Assembly (NCBI RefSeq): GCF_008704935.1
Contig: NZ_CP023692.1
Span: 6,487,501 to 6,551,500 of the forward strand
Direction of reading: 5' to 3'
Source: Streptomyces vinaceus
GTDB taxonomy: Bacteria > Actinomycetota > Actinomycetes > Streptomycetales > Streptomycetaceae
DNA: 64,000 nt
Below the pieces are notes generated by a model, which worked only from the letters and a program-made list of their open reading frames with translations, was not told the DNA's origin and did not search any database. This document shows positions 39,233 through 47,748 of the stretch, one piece after another; position 1 is the stretch's first letter, and every line of letters begins with the position of its first letter. The translations under genes and the position numbers were made by a program.

Positions 39233-40489
39233 TCACGCCGCTGCCGCCGCCGCGCCGATCATGGCGTGCAGCCGGTCGGCCGCCGCCTTCCCGAAGCCGG
39301 GGTCGTTGATGTGGGTGTCGTAGTCGTAGAGCCGGGCGGAACTGCCCCGCAGTCCCTCGCGCAGGGCCGAGAACAGGGCCCGGTCCGCGTCCGGGTCGTG
39401 GTAGGTGCCGCCCGGGGCGCCGAGCGTGGACAGTCCGCGGAGCGGGACGCAGACGGCCGTGGGGCCGGTGGCGACGCGGAGTTTGGCGGCGACCCGGCGG
39501 CCGAGCTCCGCGCATTCGGCGGGGGTCGTACGGACCACCGTGATCGACGGGTTGTGGACGTGGACCCGGCGGTAGCGGGCCCGTTCGGGCAGGGTCTCCA
39601 GCGGGCCGAACTTCACCATGTCCAGCGCGCCCAGGCTCACCACCTGCGGGATCCCGGCCCGCCCGGCGGCGCTGAGCCGGTCGGGGCCGGCGGTGAGGAT
39701 GCCGCCGCACAGGTCGTCGGCGAGCTCGCTGAGCGTGAGGTCCAGGACGCCCGCGAAGATCCCCTGGCCGGCCAGGGTCTCCAGGGTGCGGCCGCCGGCG
39801 CCGCTGACGTGGAAGACCAGCACCTCGTAGCCGAGTTCGGTCAGCCTTTCGCGGGCGGCGTCCACGCCGATCGTGGTGACCCCCGCCATGCTCGCCGCGA
39901 TCAGCGGGCGGGAGCCGGCGCCGAGGCGGGCCGGGCGGCGCAGCTCCCGGGAGGCCCGTTCGAAGGCCTTGGCCATGCCCGCCGCCGCCTCGACCGCGTT
40001 CGCCATGACCGGGGCGGAGATGCTGTTGATCCCCGCGATGTCCACGACGCTGTACATCATCGTGATGTCCGAGGATCCGACGTACGGGGCCACGTCCCCG
40101 GACGCCATGGACGAGACCATCAGCTTCGGCACGCCCAGCGGCAGTGCGCGCATCGCCCGGGTGGCGATGGAGGTGCCGCCGCTGCCGCCTATGGCGAGCA
40201 CCGCGTGCAGCCGGCCTTCGGCGTGCAGGCGTAACAGCGTCGCCTCCGCGCCCTTGGCCATCGCCGTCACGGCCGCGCCCCGGTCGGCGGCCGCGCGCAG
40301 TTCCGGCAGCTCCGTCCCCGCCGCCCGGGCGACCGCTTCGCGCGGTACGTCGGCGGGCACCCGGGGTTCGCCCATGATTCCTGTGTCGACCATGATCACT
40401 TCGACGCCGGTGCGCAGCAGCCTCTCGCGCAGCCAGCCGTACTCGACACCCTTGGTGTCCAGGGTTCCCACCAGCACGACGTTCGTCAT
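39233..40489 (-). CDS. Tm-1-like (UPF0261) ATP-binding protein with a TTA codon
   Basis: 418 residues, full length for the Tm-1/UPF0261 family: VVLVGTLDTKGVEYGWLR, VLAIGGSGGTSIATRAM, VSSMASGDVAPYVGSSDITM, then the C-terminal domain FHVSGAGGRTLETLAGQGIF. Plant Tm-1 inhibits tobamovirus replication; bacterial members often accompany TIM-barrel hydrolases in catabolic clusters, but none is adjacent here. Function unknown. ATG 40489 has GACATT 6 nt upstream and no ribosome binding site (leaderless). One leucine codon (complement of 40232-40234) is TTA, so bldA control is expected. Confidence 0.9.
   Translation of the reverse strand: MTNVVLVGTLDTKGVEYGWLRERLLRTGVEVIMVDTGIMGEPRVPADVPREAVARAAGTELPELRAAADRGAAVTAMAKGAEATLLRLHAEGRLHAVLAIGGSGGTSIATRAMRALPLGVPKLMVSSMASGDVAPYVGSSDITMMYSVVDIAGINSISAPVMANAVEAAAGMAKAFERASRELRRPARLGAGSRPLIAASMAGVTTIGVDAARERLTELGYEVLVFHVSGAGGRTLETLAGQGIFAGVLDLTLSELADDLCGGILTAGPDRLSAAGRAGIPQVVSLGALDMVKFGPLETLPERARYRRVHVHNPSITVVRTTPAECAELGRRVAAKLRVATGPTAVCVPLRGLSTLGAPGGTYHDPDADRALFSALREGLRGSSARLYDYDTHINDPGFGKAAADRLHAMIGAAAAAA
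40232..40234 (-). promoter_or_regulatory. TTA codon (bldA-type control) in the Tm-1-like gene
   Basis: The plus-strand TAA at 40232-40234 reads TTA in frame in the Tm-1-like gene (context Ala-Thr-Leu-Leu-Arg-Leu). It is one of only two TTA codons I found in genes of the window. Confidence 0.75.
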
Positions 40490-40537
40490 ATGTGCAATGT
40501 CCACGCAGGTGGGGTTTGTTGGCAAGTCAAGGTCGGG

Positions 40538-41026
40538 TCAATCCCTCGGTAGCCCCAACAGCCTCTCCAGAAAGGGGATTTGAGAGGGGATCAGTTTGGT
40601 TTCGGCCACCTGGGGAGTGAACCAGGCCACCCGGTCCAGCTCGGGGAATTCCTGCGTCCGGCCCGAGTGCGGGGGCCACTCCATCGTGAAGGTCCCCGGA
40701 ACCATGAGCGCCGGATCGAGGTCCGCCCGTACCGCCCAGATCGTCACCAGCTTGCCGCCCGGGATCCGCACCTCTCCCAGCGGGAGGTACGGGCCCTCCG
40801 GCGGCGGCAGGCCGATCTCCTCGGTGAACTCCCGTCGGGCCGCGTCGATCGGGGTCTCGTCCTCCTCGTACTCGCCCTTGGGGATCGCCCAGGACCCGTC
40901 GTCCTTGTGCTCCCAGAACGGGCCGCCCATATGGCCGAGGAGGACCTCGATGCCCTCACCGGCCGAGCCGGCGGCCCCGGCGGCCGGGCGGAACAGGAGC
41001 AGTCCTGCGCTGCGCTTCTGTGTCAT
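40538..41026 (-). CDS. Nudix hydrolase (AP4A hydrolase/NTP pyrophosphohydrolase type)
   Basis: 162 residues, a compact Nudix protein with box GEYEEDETPIDAARREFTEE followed by IGL. The N-terminus SAGLLLFR and LGHMGGPFWEHKDDGSWAIP are typical of the diadenosine-tetraphosphate/NTP pyrophosphohydrolase-like subgroup common in actinomycetes. The exact substrate is not predictable. I chose ATG 41026 (MTQKRSAG) with GGA 7 nt upstream; another ATG four codons up is possible. It lies 30 bp downstream of the efflux carrier gene and may share its transcript. Confidence 0.88.
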   Translation of the reverse strand: MTQKRSAGLLLFRPAAGAAGSAGEGIEVLLGHMGGPFWEHKDDGSWAIPKGEYEEDETPIDAARREFTEEIGLPPPEGPYLPLGEVRIPGGKLVTIWAVRADLDPALMVPGTFTMEWPPHSGRTQEFPELDRVAWFTPQVAETKLIPSQIPFLERLLGLPRD

Positions 41027-41056
41027 GGGTCCATCCATGCCCCGCGCGCGGGCCGC

Positions 41057-42106
41057 TCAGTGATCGTGCGGGCCCGTCCGGTGCACCGGGCCGTGCGCGT
41101 CGGCGCAGTGCGGGTCGGCCGGGTCCTGTCCCCGGCGCCCGACCGTGAGCAGCACCTCCGGGACGTGGTCCACCTGGAGGGTGGTGTGGGTGATCCCGTA
41201 CTCCTTCTCCAGCAGCCGCTCCAGGTCGCGGCGGACGGCGTGGCAGTCGCCGGCCGGTTCGACCAGGACGTGGGCGGACAGCGCCGCCTGGCCGGAGGTG
41301 ATGGTCCAGATGTGCAGGTCGTGCACCTCGGTGACCGGCGGGTGCCCGACGAGCCGGTCGCCGACCGCGTCCGGGTCCATGTGCGCCGGGGCGGCCTCCA
41401 GGAAGATCCGGCCGGACTCGCGGACCAGCCCGTAGCCCGCCTTGACCATCAGCACCACGACCACCAGCGTGGCGATCGCGTCGGCCTGGACGAAGCCCGT
41501 GGTGAGCACGATCAGACCGGCGACGGCGGTGCCGATGAAGGCGAACAGGTCGTTCAGGATGTGCTGGTAGGCGCCCTCGACGGCGAGCGAGGAGCGGTTC
41601 GCCCTGGAGATGCACCAGGCGGCGGCCACGTTCACGACGATGCCCGCGAGCGCCGTCACGAGGACCAGCCCGCCCGCCACGGGCGGCGGGTCGAGCAGCC
41701 GCCGGACCGCTTCGTACGCCAGCCAGAGCGCCAGCAGGAGCAGCGTGAGCCCGTTGGCCTGGGCGGAGAGTATCTCCGCCCGCTTGAGGCCGTACGTGAA
41801 ACCGCCGCGCGCCGGCCGGGCCGCGAGCCGCATCGCGATCAGCGCGAGCACGATCGAGACGGCGTCGGTCAGCATGTGGGCGGCGTCGGAGATCAGGGCC
41901 AGCGACTGGGCCACGATGCCGATGACGACCTCGACCGCCATGAACGTGCCGATGAGGCCGAGCGCGATGGCCAGCCACCGGCGGTCGGCATCGGCGGAGA
42001 CCCCGTGGCTGTGCCCGCCGTGCCCGCCGTGGTCGTGGCCGGCGGCGTGGTCGTGGCCCCCGGCGTGGCCGTGGTCGTCGTCGTGCGCGTGGTCGTGCCC
42101 ACTCAT
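41057..42106 (-). CDS. Cation diffusion facilitator (zinc/cadmium/cobalt efflux)
   Basis: 349 residues. A His/Asp/Gly-rich N-terminus (about 1-35, HDHAHDDDHGHAGGHDH) probably binds metal, then six membrane helices from about 43. LISDAAHMLTDA carries the transport-site Asp/His, repeated later as AYQHILNDL. The cytoplasmic C-terminal ferredoxin-like domain starts near 215 (VHDLHIWTITSG). It exports Zn(II) or related ions in exchange for protons. ATG 42106 has GGGGGA upstream. No metal regulator is adjacent. Confidence 0.93.
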   Translation of the reverse strand: MSGHDHAHDDDHGHAGGHDHAAGHDHGGHGGHSHGVSADADRRWLAIALGLIGTFMAVEVVIGIVAQSLALISDAAHMLTDAVSIVLALIAMRLAARPARGGFTYGLKRAEILSAQANGLTLLLLALWLAYEAVRRLLDPPPVAGGLVLVTALAGIVVNVAAAWCISRANRSSLAVEGAYQHILNDLFAFIGTAVAGLIVLTTGFVQADAIATLVVVVLMVKAGYGLVRESGRIFLEAAPAHMDPDAVGDRLVGHPPVTEVHDLHIWTITSGQAALSAHVLVEPAGDCHAVRRDLERLLEKEYGITHTTLQVDHVPEVLLTVGRRGQDPADPHCADAHGPVHRTGPHDH

Positions 42107-42206
42107 GGCGTCCCCCGTGTGTTCGGTTCCGACGCGTGAAGTGAAGCGCACCGTGACGCAATGGGCAAAGGCTGCAACGGGGACCGTTGTCATTACCCAT
42201 AAGACG

Positions 42207-42219
42207 CCGCTGACCTGCG
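42207..42219. promoter_or_regulatory. Shared 13-mer upstream of the FHA/ABC gene
   Basis: CCGCTGACCTGCG occurs here, 48 bp before the FHA/ABC start, and identically at 52242-52254 upstream of the DUF4328 gene; its core CGCTGACCTGC also forms one arm of the inverted repeat at 24413. This suggests one regulator or promoter type for the three genes. Confidence 0.45.
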
Positions 42220-42267
42220 GTGATGTGGATCGCTGCCGAGTCGGGCGGATCGTGGGAAAATTTGCGC

Positions 42268-44670
42268 ATGGCCCAGCGTCCCGGTGTGCCGACCGCGCCC
42301 GAGCTCGTCCTGGAAACCGACGCCGGCACCACTGCGATGGTCCCGGGCCGGACGTACCACGTCGGCCGCGACCCCCTCTGCGAGGTCTGCCTCGACGACG
42401 CGCGCGTCTCCTGGCACCACGCGGTCCTGCGCCCCGAAGGCGACCACTGGACCGTGGAGGACGAGGACAGCACCAACGGCACCTGGGCCGACGGACACCG
42501 CATCCACGAGTGGAGCGTCGGCGCCGGGAGCGAGCTGCGCTTCGGCAGCGCCGCCGACGGCCCGCGCGCCCTCCTGCTGGGCCCGGCCCCGGTCCCCCCG
42601 GTCCCTCCAGCCCCATCGGCCCCGGCCGCCCCCGCCCCCGAGCCCGTCGGAGTCCGTCCGTCCTCCGTGTCCCATCCGTCCCTCACCGGCACCTTCCGCC
42701 GGCCCACCACCGTGCGCCCGCTGCCCGCCCGGACCGCCGTGAGCATCGGCCGCGCCCCCGCCAACGATCTCGTCATCGACGACCTCGTCGTCTCCCGCCG
42801 CCACGCCGAACTGCGCGCCCTCGCCGACGGCACGTACGAGATCGCCGACCTCGGCAGCCACAACGGCACCTTCCTCAACGGCGTCCGCACCGACCGCGCC
42901 CCCGTCACCGAGGGCGACGTCATCGGCATCGGCCACACCGCCCTCGTCCTCGTCGGCGACCAGCTCCAGGAGTACGTGGACACCGGCGAGGTCTCCCTCG
43001 ACGTCCAGGAGCTCGCCGTCGCCGTCGACCACGGCCGCAAGACCCTCCTCGACCACGTCTCCTTCCCGGTGGGCGCCAAATGCCTGCTGGCCGTCATCGG
43101 CCCCAGCGGAGCCGGCAAGTCCACCCTCCTGGGAGCCCTCACCGGGCTGCGCCCCGCCGACCACGGAACCGTCCTCTACGACGGCCGCGACCTCTACCGC
43201 GACTACGCCGAACTGCGCAGCCGCATCGGCCTGGTCCCCCAGGACGACATCCTGCACGCCCAGCTCACCGTCCGCCGCGCCCTCACCTACGCCGCCGAAC
43301 TGCGCTTCCCGCAGGACACCGCCCCGGCCGAACGCCAGGCCCGCGTCGACGAGGTGATCGGCGAACTCGGCCTCGGAGACCGCGCCGACCAGCCCATCCA
43401 CAGCCTCTCCGGAGGCCAGCGCAAACGCGTCTCCGTCGCCCTGGAGCTGCTCACGAAGCCGTCGCTGCTCTTCCTCGACGAGCCCACCTCCGGACTCGAC
43501 CCGGGCATGGACCGCTCAGTCATGCACATGCTGCGCGGCCTCGCCGACGACGGCCGCACCGTCATCGTCGTCACCCACAGCGTGCTCAGCCTCGACGTCT
43601 GCGACCGGCTGCTGGTCCTCGCCCCGGGCGGGCGCATCGCCTACTTCGGGCCGCCCGAGGAGACCCTCGGGTACTTCGGCTTCGACCAGTGGCCCGAGGC
43701 CTTCGAAGCCTTCGAGAACGAACGGGACCGGGACTGGGCGGGGGAGTACCTCGCCTCCCCGCAGCACCGCACGTACGTACGGAACGCGGCGCGCCAGCCC
43801 CGGCAGGAGGGGGACCGGCCCCAGGCGGCCGGTTTCGTCGCCCCGCCGCCCAAGGCCCAGAGCTGGGGCTCCCAGCTCTCCACGCTGATGCGCCGCTACG
43901 CCGCCGCGCTCAGCGCGGACCGCACGTTCCTCGCCATCATGATCGCGCTGCCGTTCGTCATGGGCGCCATGGCCCGGGCCCTCGCCGGCAGCGCCCTCAC
44001 GGCCCAGACCGCGATTAACGCCCTGCTCATCCTGTGCGTGGGCGGCGTGCTGACCGGCGCCGCCAACGCCGTGCGCGAGCTGGTCAAGGAACGCGTCATC
44101 TACCAGCGGGAACGGGCCGTCGGGCTGTCCAGGTCCGCCTACCTGATGTCCAAGGTGCTGGTGCTCGGCGCCGTCACCGTGGCCCAGGCCGTCGTGCTGA
44201 CGCTGGTCGGCCTGTACGGGGTCGACACCAACGCGCCGGGCGGCAAGGGCGTCTTCATGCCGCCCCTCGTCGAAATCACCCTCGCCGTCGCCCTGCTGTC
44301 CTTCACCGCGATGATGCTCGGCCTGCTGGTGTCCGCCCTGGTCCGCAAGGAGGAGGTCACCATGCCGCTGCTGGTCCTCCTCGCCATCGTCCAGGTGGTC
44401 TTCTGCGGGGCCCTGCTCCAGCTCGACGGCGTGCCGGTGATCGGACAGCTGGCCTGGCTGGTGCCCTCGCGCTGGGCGCTCGGGGCCATGGCGGGCACCA
44501 TCGACCTCGGCGCGATCGTGCCCGGGGAGATCACCGACGACCCGCTCTTCGCGCACAGCGCCGGGGTGTGGCTGCTGGACATGGGGATGCTGGTCGCCCT
44601 GTCCGTCCTGTTCGGGGTGGTGGTCCTGCGGCTGCTGCGCCGCCACGAGCCCGCGATCATGCGGAAGTAG
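42268..44670 (+). CDS. ABC transporter with two FHA domains (Rv1747-like)
   Basis: 800 residues. FHA1 is at about 15-100 (HVGRDPLCEVCLDDARVSWHH, STNGTW) and FHA2 at about 145-225 (SIGRAPANDL, VSRRHAELRA, SHNGTF). The ABC ATPase (about 243-470) has Walker A GPSGAGKS (278-285), signature LSGGQRKRVS and Walker B LLFLDEPTSGLD. Six membrane helices of ABCG/ABC-2 type follow from about 545. Mycobacterial Rv1747 has the same layout and is phosphorylated by PknF in the inter-FHA linker; this linker also holds Thr sites (SLTGTFRRPTTVRP). The ATG at 42268 has GAAAAT 6 nt upstream and no ribosome binding site. A kinase lies two genes downstream. Confidence 0.93.
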   Translation: MAQRPGVPTAPELVLETDAGTTAMVPGRTYHVGRDPLCEVCLDDARVSWHHAVLRPEGDHWTVEDEDSTNGTWADGHRIHEWSVGAGSELRFGSAADGPRALLLGPAPVPPVPPAPSAPAAPAPEPVGVRPSSVSHPSLTGTFRRPTTVRPLPARTAVSIGRAPANDLVIDDLVVSRRHAELRALADGTYEIADLGSHNGTFLNGVRTDRAPVTEGDVIGIGHTALVLVGDQLQEYVDTGEVSLDVQELAVAVDHGRKTLLDHVSFPVGAKCLLAVIGPSGAGKSTLLGALTGLRPADHGTVLYDGRDLYRDYAELRSRIGLVPQDDILHAQLTVRRALTYAAELRFPQDTAPAERQARVDEVIGELGLGDRADQPIHSLSGGQRKRVSVALELLTKPSLLFLDEPTSGLDPGMDRSVMHMLRGLADDGRTVIVVTHSVLSLDVCDRLLVLAPGGRIAYFGPPEETLGYFGFDQWPEAFEAFENERDRDWAGEYLASPQHRTYVRNAARQPRQEGDRPQAAGFVAPPPKAQSWGSQLSTLMRRYAAALSADRTFLAIMIALPFVMGAMARALAGSALTAQTAINALLILCVGGVLTGAANAVRELVKERVIYQRERAVGLSRSAYLMSKVLVLGAVTVAQAVVLTLVGLYGVDTNAPGGKGVFMPPLVEITLAVALLSFTAMMLGLLVSALVRKEEVTMPLLVLLAIVQVVFCGALLQLDGVPVIGQLAWLVPSRWALGAMAGTIDLGAIVPGEITDDPLFAHSAGVWLLDMGMLVALSVLFGVVVLRLLRRHEPAIMRK

Positions 44671-44676
44671 CCGCCG

Positions 44677-45366
44677 ATGACCACCGCCGCCGGTCCCGCC
44701 GACTTCCACCCCACCCACGTGGTCCCCCGGGAGGGGCTGCCCGCCTGGGAGGAGCCCGACGTCTCCCGGCCGACCGCGGCCCTGGACCCCTTCCTGCCCG
44801 TACGGCTGCTGTCCCGGCGCGGGGAGTGGGGGGAGATCCTGTGCGCCAACGGCTGGTCCGCCTGGGTGGACGGGCGCCTGCTGGTCCCCGTACCCGAGCC
44901 GCCGCCGGCCGGCGGGCGGCCGGCGGCGCGCGCCGAGGACCCGCTGCCACTGCTCGCGCGCACCGCCGAGGCACTGGAGCGCTACCGGCGGGCCGCCGGG
45001 GAACTGGCCCCGGGGCGCACCGAAGCCGAGGCCTTCCGGGCGGCGACGCGCGGACTGCGGGCCGGCATCGTGATCGAGGGGGAGTCCGTCTGGCTGTACG
45101 AGGAGGCCTCCGGGCGGTGGATGTACGGGGACGGCACCGGCCTCGTGACGTACGCGGTCGACGACGGCCCCGGGGCCCCGGCGCAGCCGCAGCGGTCCGA
45201 GCCGGAGCCGTCCGAGCCGCAGCGGTCCAAGCCGGAGCCGTCCGACCCCGAGCGGTCCGAGCCGGAGCCCGCGGAGTCCGGGCCGGCCGGGTCCGACCGG
45301 GCGGCGCCGGCGGCCGGGCACGAGCCCACGCGGATCGTGACCCCGCCCGAGGGCGGAGGAGGGTGA
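44677..45366 (+). CDS. Uncharacterised linker-rich protein between FHA/ABC transporter and kinase
   Basis: 229 residues, no known family. Residues about 38-72 look like a small SH3-like barrel (FLPVRLLSRRGEWGEILCAN, GWSAWVDGRLLVPVP). A helical stretch (TAEALERYRRAAGELAPGRT) and a second beta segment (GIVIEGESVWLYEEASGRWM) follow; then about 30 residues of PQRSEPEPSE repeats and the tail HEPTRIVTPPEGGGG. The last segment, with two threonines, could be phosphorylated by the next gene's kinase and read by the FHA domains upstream; this is inference. It starts 6 bp after the transporter and overlaps the kinase start as TGATG, so the three genes form an operon. No membrane segment. Confidence 0.75.
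   Translation: MTTAAGPADFHPTHVVPREGLPAWEEPDVSRPTAALDPFLPVRLLSRRGEWGEILCANGWSAWVDGRLLVPVPEPPPAGGRPAARAEDPLPLLARTAEALERYRRAAGELAPGRTEAEAFRAATRGLRAGIVIEGESVWLYEEASGRWMYGDGTGLVTYAVDDGPGAPAQPQRSEPEPSEPQRSKPEPSDPERSEPEPAESGPAGSDRAAPAAGHEPTRIVTPPEGGGG
45187..45270 (+). repeat. 30-bp repeats encoding PQRSEPEPSE
   Basis: Three in-phase units (45187-45216, 45217-45246, 45247-45270 partial) encode the decapeptide PQRSEPEPSE with minor changes, forming a charged flexible linker in the protein between the FHA/ABC transporter and the kinase. Confidence 0.8.
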
Positions 45367-46313
45367 TGGCCGCCGAGCCCCTGGGCGGCCGCCCCTCGGA
45401 CCTGCGCGGCAAGCGGATCGCCGGATACCTGGTGGAGAGCGAGATCGGCCGCGGCGGCATGGCGGTCGTCTACCTCGCCCGGGACCTGCGGCTGGACCGG
45501 CCGGTCGCCCTCAAGCTGCTGGCCCCCGAACTCGCCCGCAACGACGTCTTCCGCCGGCGCTTCGCCCACGAGTCCAAGGTCGCCGCGGCCATCGACCACC
45601 CGCACATCGTGCCGGTCTTCGAGGCGGGCGAGACCGAGGGACTGCTGTACATCGCGATGCGCTACGTCCCCGGGCAGGACCTGCGCGCCCTGCTGGACCG
45701 CACCGGGCCGCTGCCGGTGGAGACGGCCGCCCGGATCGCCGGCCAGGTGGCCTCGGCGCTGGACGCGGCGCACGCCCACGACCTGGTGCACCGGGACGTG
45801 AAACCGGGGAACATCCTGGTCGCGGAGGGCACCGACAGCGAGCACCCCGAGCACGTGTACCTGACGGACTTCGGTCTGACGAAGAAGTCGCTCTCGCTGA
45901 CCGGGTTCACGAGCGTCGGGCAGTTCGTCGGCACCCTGGACTACGTGGCGCCCGAGCAGATCTCCGGCAAGCCGGTCGACGGCCGGTGCGACGTGTACAG
46001 CCTCGGCTGCGTCGTCCACGAGACGCTGACCGGGAGCCCGCCCTTCCGGCGGGAGGACGACATGGCGTTGCTCTGGGCCCACCAGTTCGATCCGCCGCCC
46101 CCGGTGAGTTCGCTGCGGCCCGGTCTGCCGGCGGCGGTCGACGAGGTGCTGGCGAAGGCGCTCGCCAAATCCCCGGACGACCGGTGGAACAGCTGCCTGG
46201 AGTTCACCGGGGCGCTGCGCCGCGCGGGTGCGCGGGCGGCCCCGCCGCCGGGCGCGCCGCCCCCGCCGCCGCGCTGGGCCCTGCCGGTGTTCCGGGACGA
46301 GGACCCCGGCTGA
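45366..46313 (+). CDS. Soluble Ser/Thr protein kinase
   Basis: 315 residues, almost only a kinase domain: GRGGMAVVYLARDLRLDRPV (Gly loop), ALKLLAPE (ATP Lys), HRDVKPGNIL (catalytic loop), TDFGLTKKSLSLTGFTSVG (activation loop with several Ser/Thr) and GTLDYVAPEQI. A proline-rich tail replaces the membrane anchor and sensor domain of PknB-type kinases, so it must be recruited by a partner. The start overlaps the preceding stop (TGATG), with GGAGGAGG just upstream. The double-FHA transporter and the Thr-containing linker protein in the same operon are the obvious candidate substrates. Confidence 0.93.
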   Translation: MAAEPLGGRPSDLRGKRIAGYLVESEIGRGGMAVVYLARDLRLDRPVALKLLAPELARNDVFRRRFAHESKVAAAIDHPHIVPVFEAGETEGLLYIAMRYVPGQDLRALLDRTGPLPVETAARIAGQVASALDAAHAHDLVHRDVKPGNILVAEGTDSEHPEHVYLTDFGLTKKSLSLTGFTSVGQFVGTLDYVAPEQISGKPVDGRCDVYSLGCVVHETLTGSPPFRREDDMALLWAHQFDPPPPVSSLRPGLPAAVDEVLAKALAKSPDDRWNSCLEFTGALRRAGARAAPPPGAPPPPPRWALPVFRDEDPG

Positions 46314-46322
46314 AACCCCCGG

Positions 46323-47651
46323 TCAGCCTCCCGCTGCGGCGGGCGGGTCGGGCGGCTCGGGCCGCTGCTCGACGAGGCCTCGGCGGTGCACGGGCCGGGC
46401 CGCCAGCGCGCCGAGGAAGCCCGCGAGGGCGCCCCACAGCAGGGCGAGGCCCACGTTCCGCCACAGCACCGGGCGCAGTTCCGCACGGCCGCCGAGCCCG
46501 CCGGCGTCCCCGATGCCCAGCAGCGACAGGCCGAACCGGGCCTGGACACCGGCCAGCAGGCACACCGTCAGGGTGGCGAGGGCGAGGGCCACGCCCAGGT
46601 GGAGCGCGTGCTGCCAGGCGCGGACGCCGGCCGGGGAGCGTACGGCGGCCAGGAAGCCCGTACCGAGCAGCGCCACGGCGGCCACGGCCACCAGCCACCA
46701 GGCGCGGGAGTCATGCTCGGCGAGCGAGGCCACGTCGACCCGTGACAGATCGGGACCGCGCAGCACCTCGTCCAGCAGCCGGGGCACCGGCAGCCCGAAC
46801 GGCCCCTCGGCCTTTCCCTCCCAGGCTCCGCCGAACCCCAGGGTGAGCGCGGGCCAGGCCAGGTTCGGCAGGCCCAGCAGGATCACCGCGAAGGTCCGGT
46901 CCGCGTGCCCCTGGGTGGCGGCCACCACCAGAGCGACGCCGATGCCGAGGACCACGTACGCGAGGAGCAGTGCGACGGTGGCGAAGGCGGCGGGACGCAC
47001 CGCGGTGTGGAAGCGGACCAGCCCGGCCGGGAGCGGGGCGCGGCGCGAGACCAGCAGGGCGATCAGCAACAGGCCCAGGATCCACAGCAGTCCGAAGCCG
47101 AGGGTCGCGGGCAGGGCGGCCCGGAAACCCACCGTGGGGGAGGCGTCGAGGAGTTCCCCGAGATCGGCGACGGGCGAGTCGCCCGGCGCGATCCCGAAGG
47201 TCTGCCGGGCCAGGAGCGCGGCGCCGGTGAGGGCGAGCAGCCACAGCAGGACCAGCGGAGCGGCGCGGGCGAGGAGTTCCCCCGGCCGGGCCACCGCCCG
47301 GTTGTGCAGGGGGCGCAGGAACAGGGCGCCGGCCGTGAGGGCCCCGGCGAGGCTCACCGAGAGCGGCAGTACGGACAGGCTCGCGTCCGCCTCCGCCAGG
47401 AAGCCGGCCCCGCCCGTCACCTCGACCGTTCCGCCGGCCGCCATCACGACGACCGCCGCGAGCACCCGCGGGAACGCCCCGCCGGGCAGACCGGTCGCGC
47501 CCGCGCACGCCAGACCCGCCGCCGCGACGGCGGCCATCACCGCGAAACCCGCCACGACGGCCACGAGGGCGTCCCGCCAAGGCCGCGCGGAGCCCCGGGC
47601 CGCCGGACGCGGTGATGCCGGACGGGAGGACGACGGACCGCTCACGCTCAC
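46323..47651 (-). CDS. Streptophobe-family integral membrane protein
   Basis: 442 residues with about ten hydrophobic helices from residue 30 to the end, short charged loops and a polar C-terminus (VHRRGLVEQRPEPPDPP). It matches the streptomycete-specific streptophobe family, whose function is unknown and whose members often lie beside Ser/Thr kinase genes, as here. The best start is GTG 47651, with TACGGT exactly 6 nt upstream and no ribosome binding site; a GTG at 47645 is an alternative. It converges on the kinase gene with only 9 bp between stops. Confidence 0.82.
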   Translation of the reverse strand: MSVSGPSSSRPASPRPAARGSARPWRDALVAVVAGFAVMAAVAAAGLACAGATGLPGGAFPRVLAAVVVMAAGGTVEVTGGAGFLAEADASLSVLPLSVSLAGALTAGALFLRPLHNRAVARPGELLARAAPLVLLWLLALTGAALLARQTFGIAPGDSPVADLGELLDASPTVGFRAALPATLGFGLLWILGLLLIALLVSRRAPLPAGLVRFHTAVRPAAFATVALLLAYVVLGIGVALVVAATQGHADRTFAVILLGLPNLAWPALTLGFGGAWEGKAEGPFGLPVPRLLDEVLRGPDLSRVDVASLAEHDSRAWWLVAVAAVALLGTGFLAAVRSPAGVRAWQHALHLGVALALATLTVCLLAGVQARFGLSLLGIGDAGGLGGRAELRPVLWRNVGLALLWGALAGFLGALAARPVHRRGLVEQRPEPPDPPAAAGG

Positions 47652-47657
47652 GCCGCA

Positions 47658-47663
47658 ACCGTA
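47658..47663 (-). promoter_or_regulatory. -10 element of the streptophobe gene, leaderless start
   Basis: On the minus strand TACGGT lies 6 nt before the GTG at 47651; no Shine-Dalgarno sequence is present. Confidence 0.5.
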
Positions 47664-47748
47664 GGCACGCTCGGCTTGCGGCCACCACCGGGACGACGCA
47701 CACAATGGTCCGCAGGGACCGGAATTCCGCCGCCTGGGAGAAGAGCCC

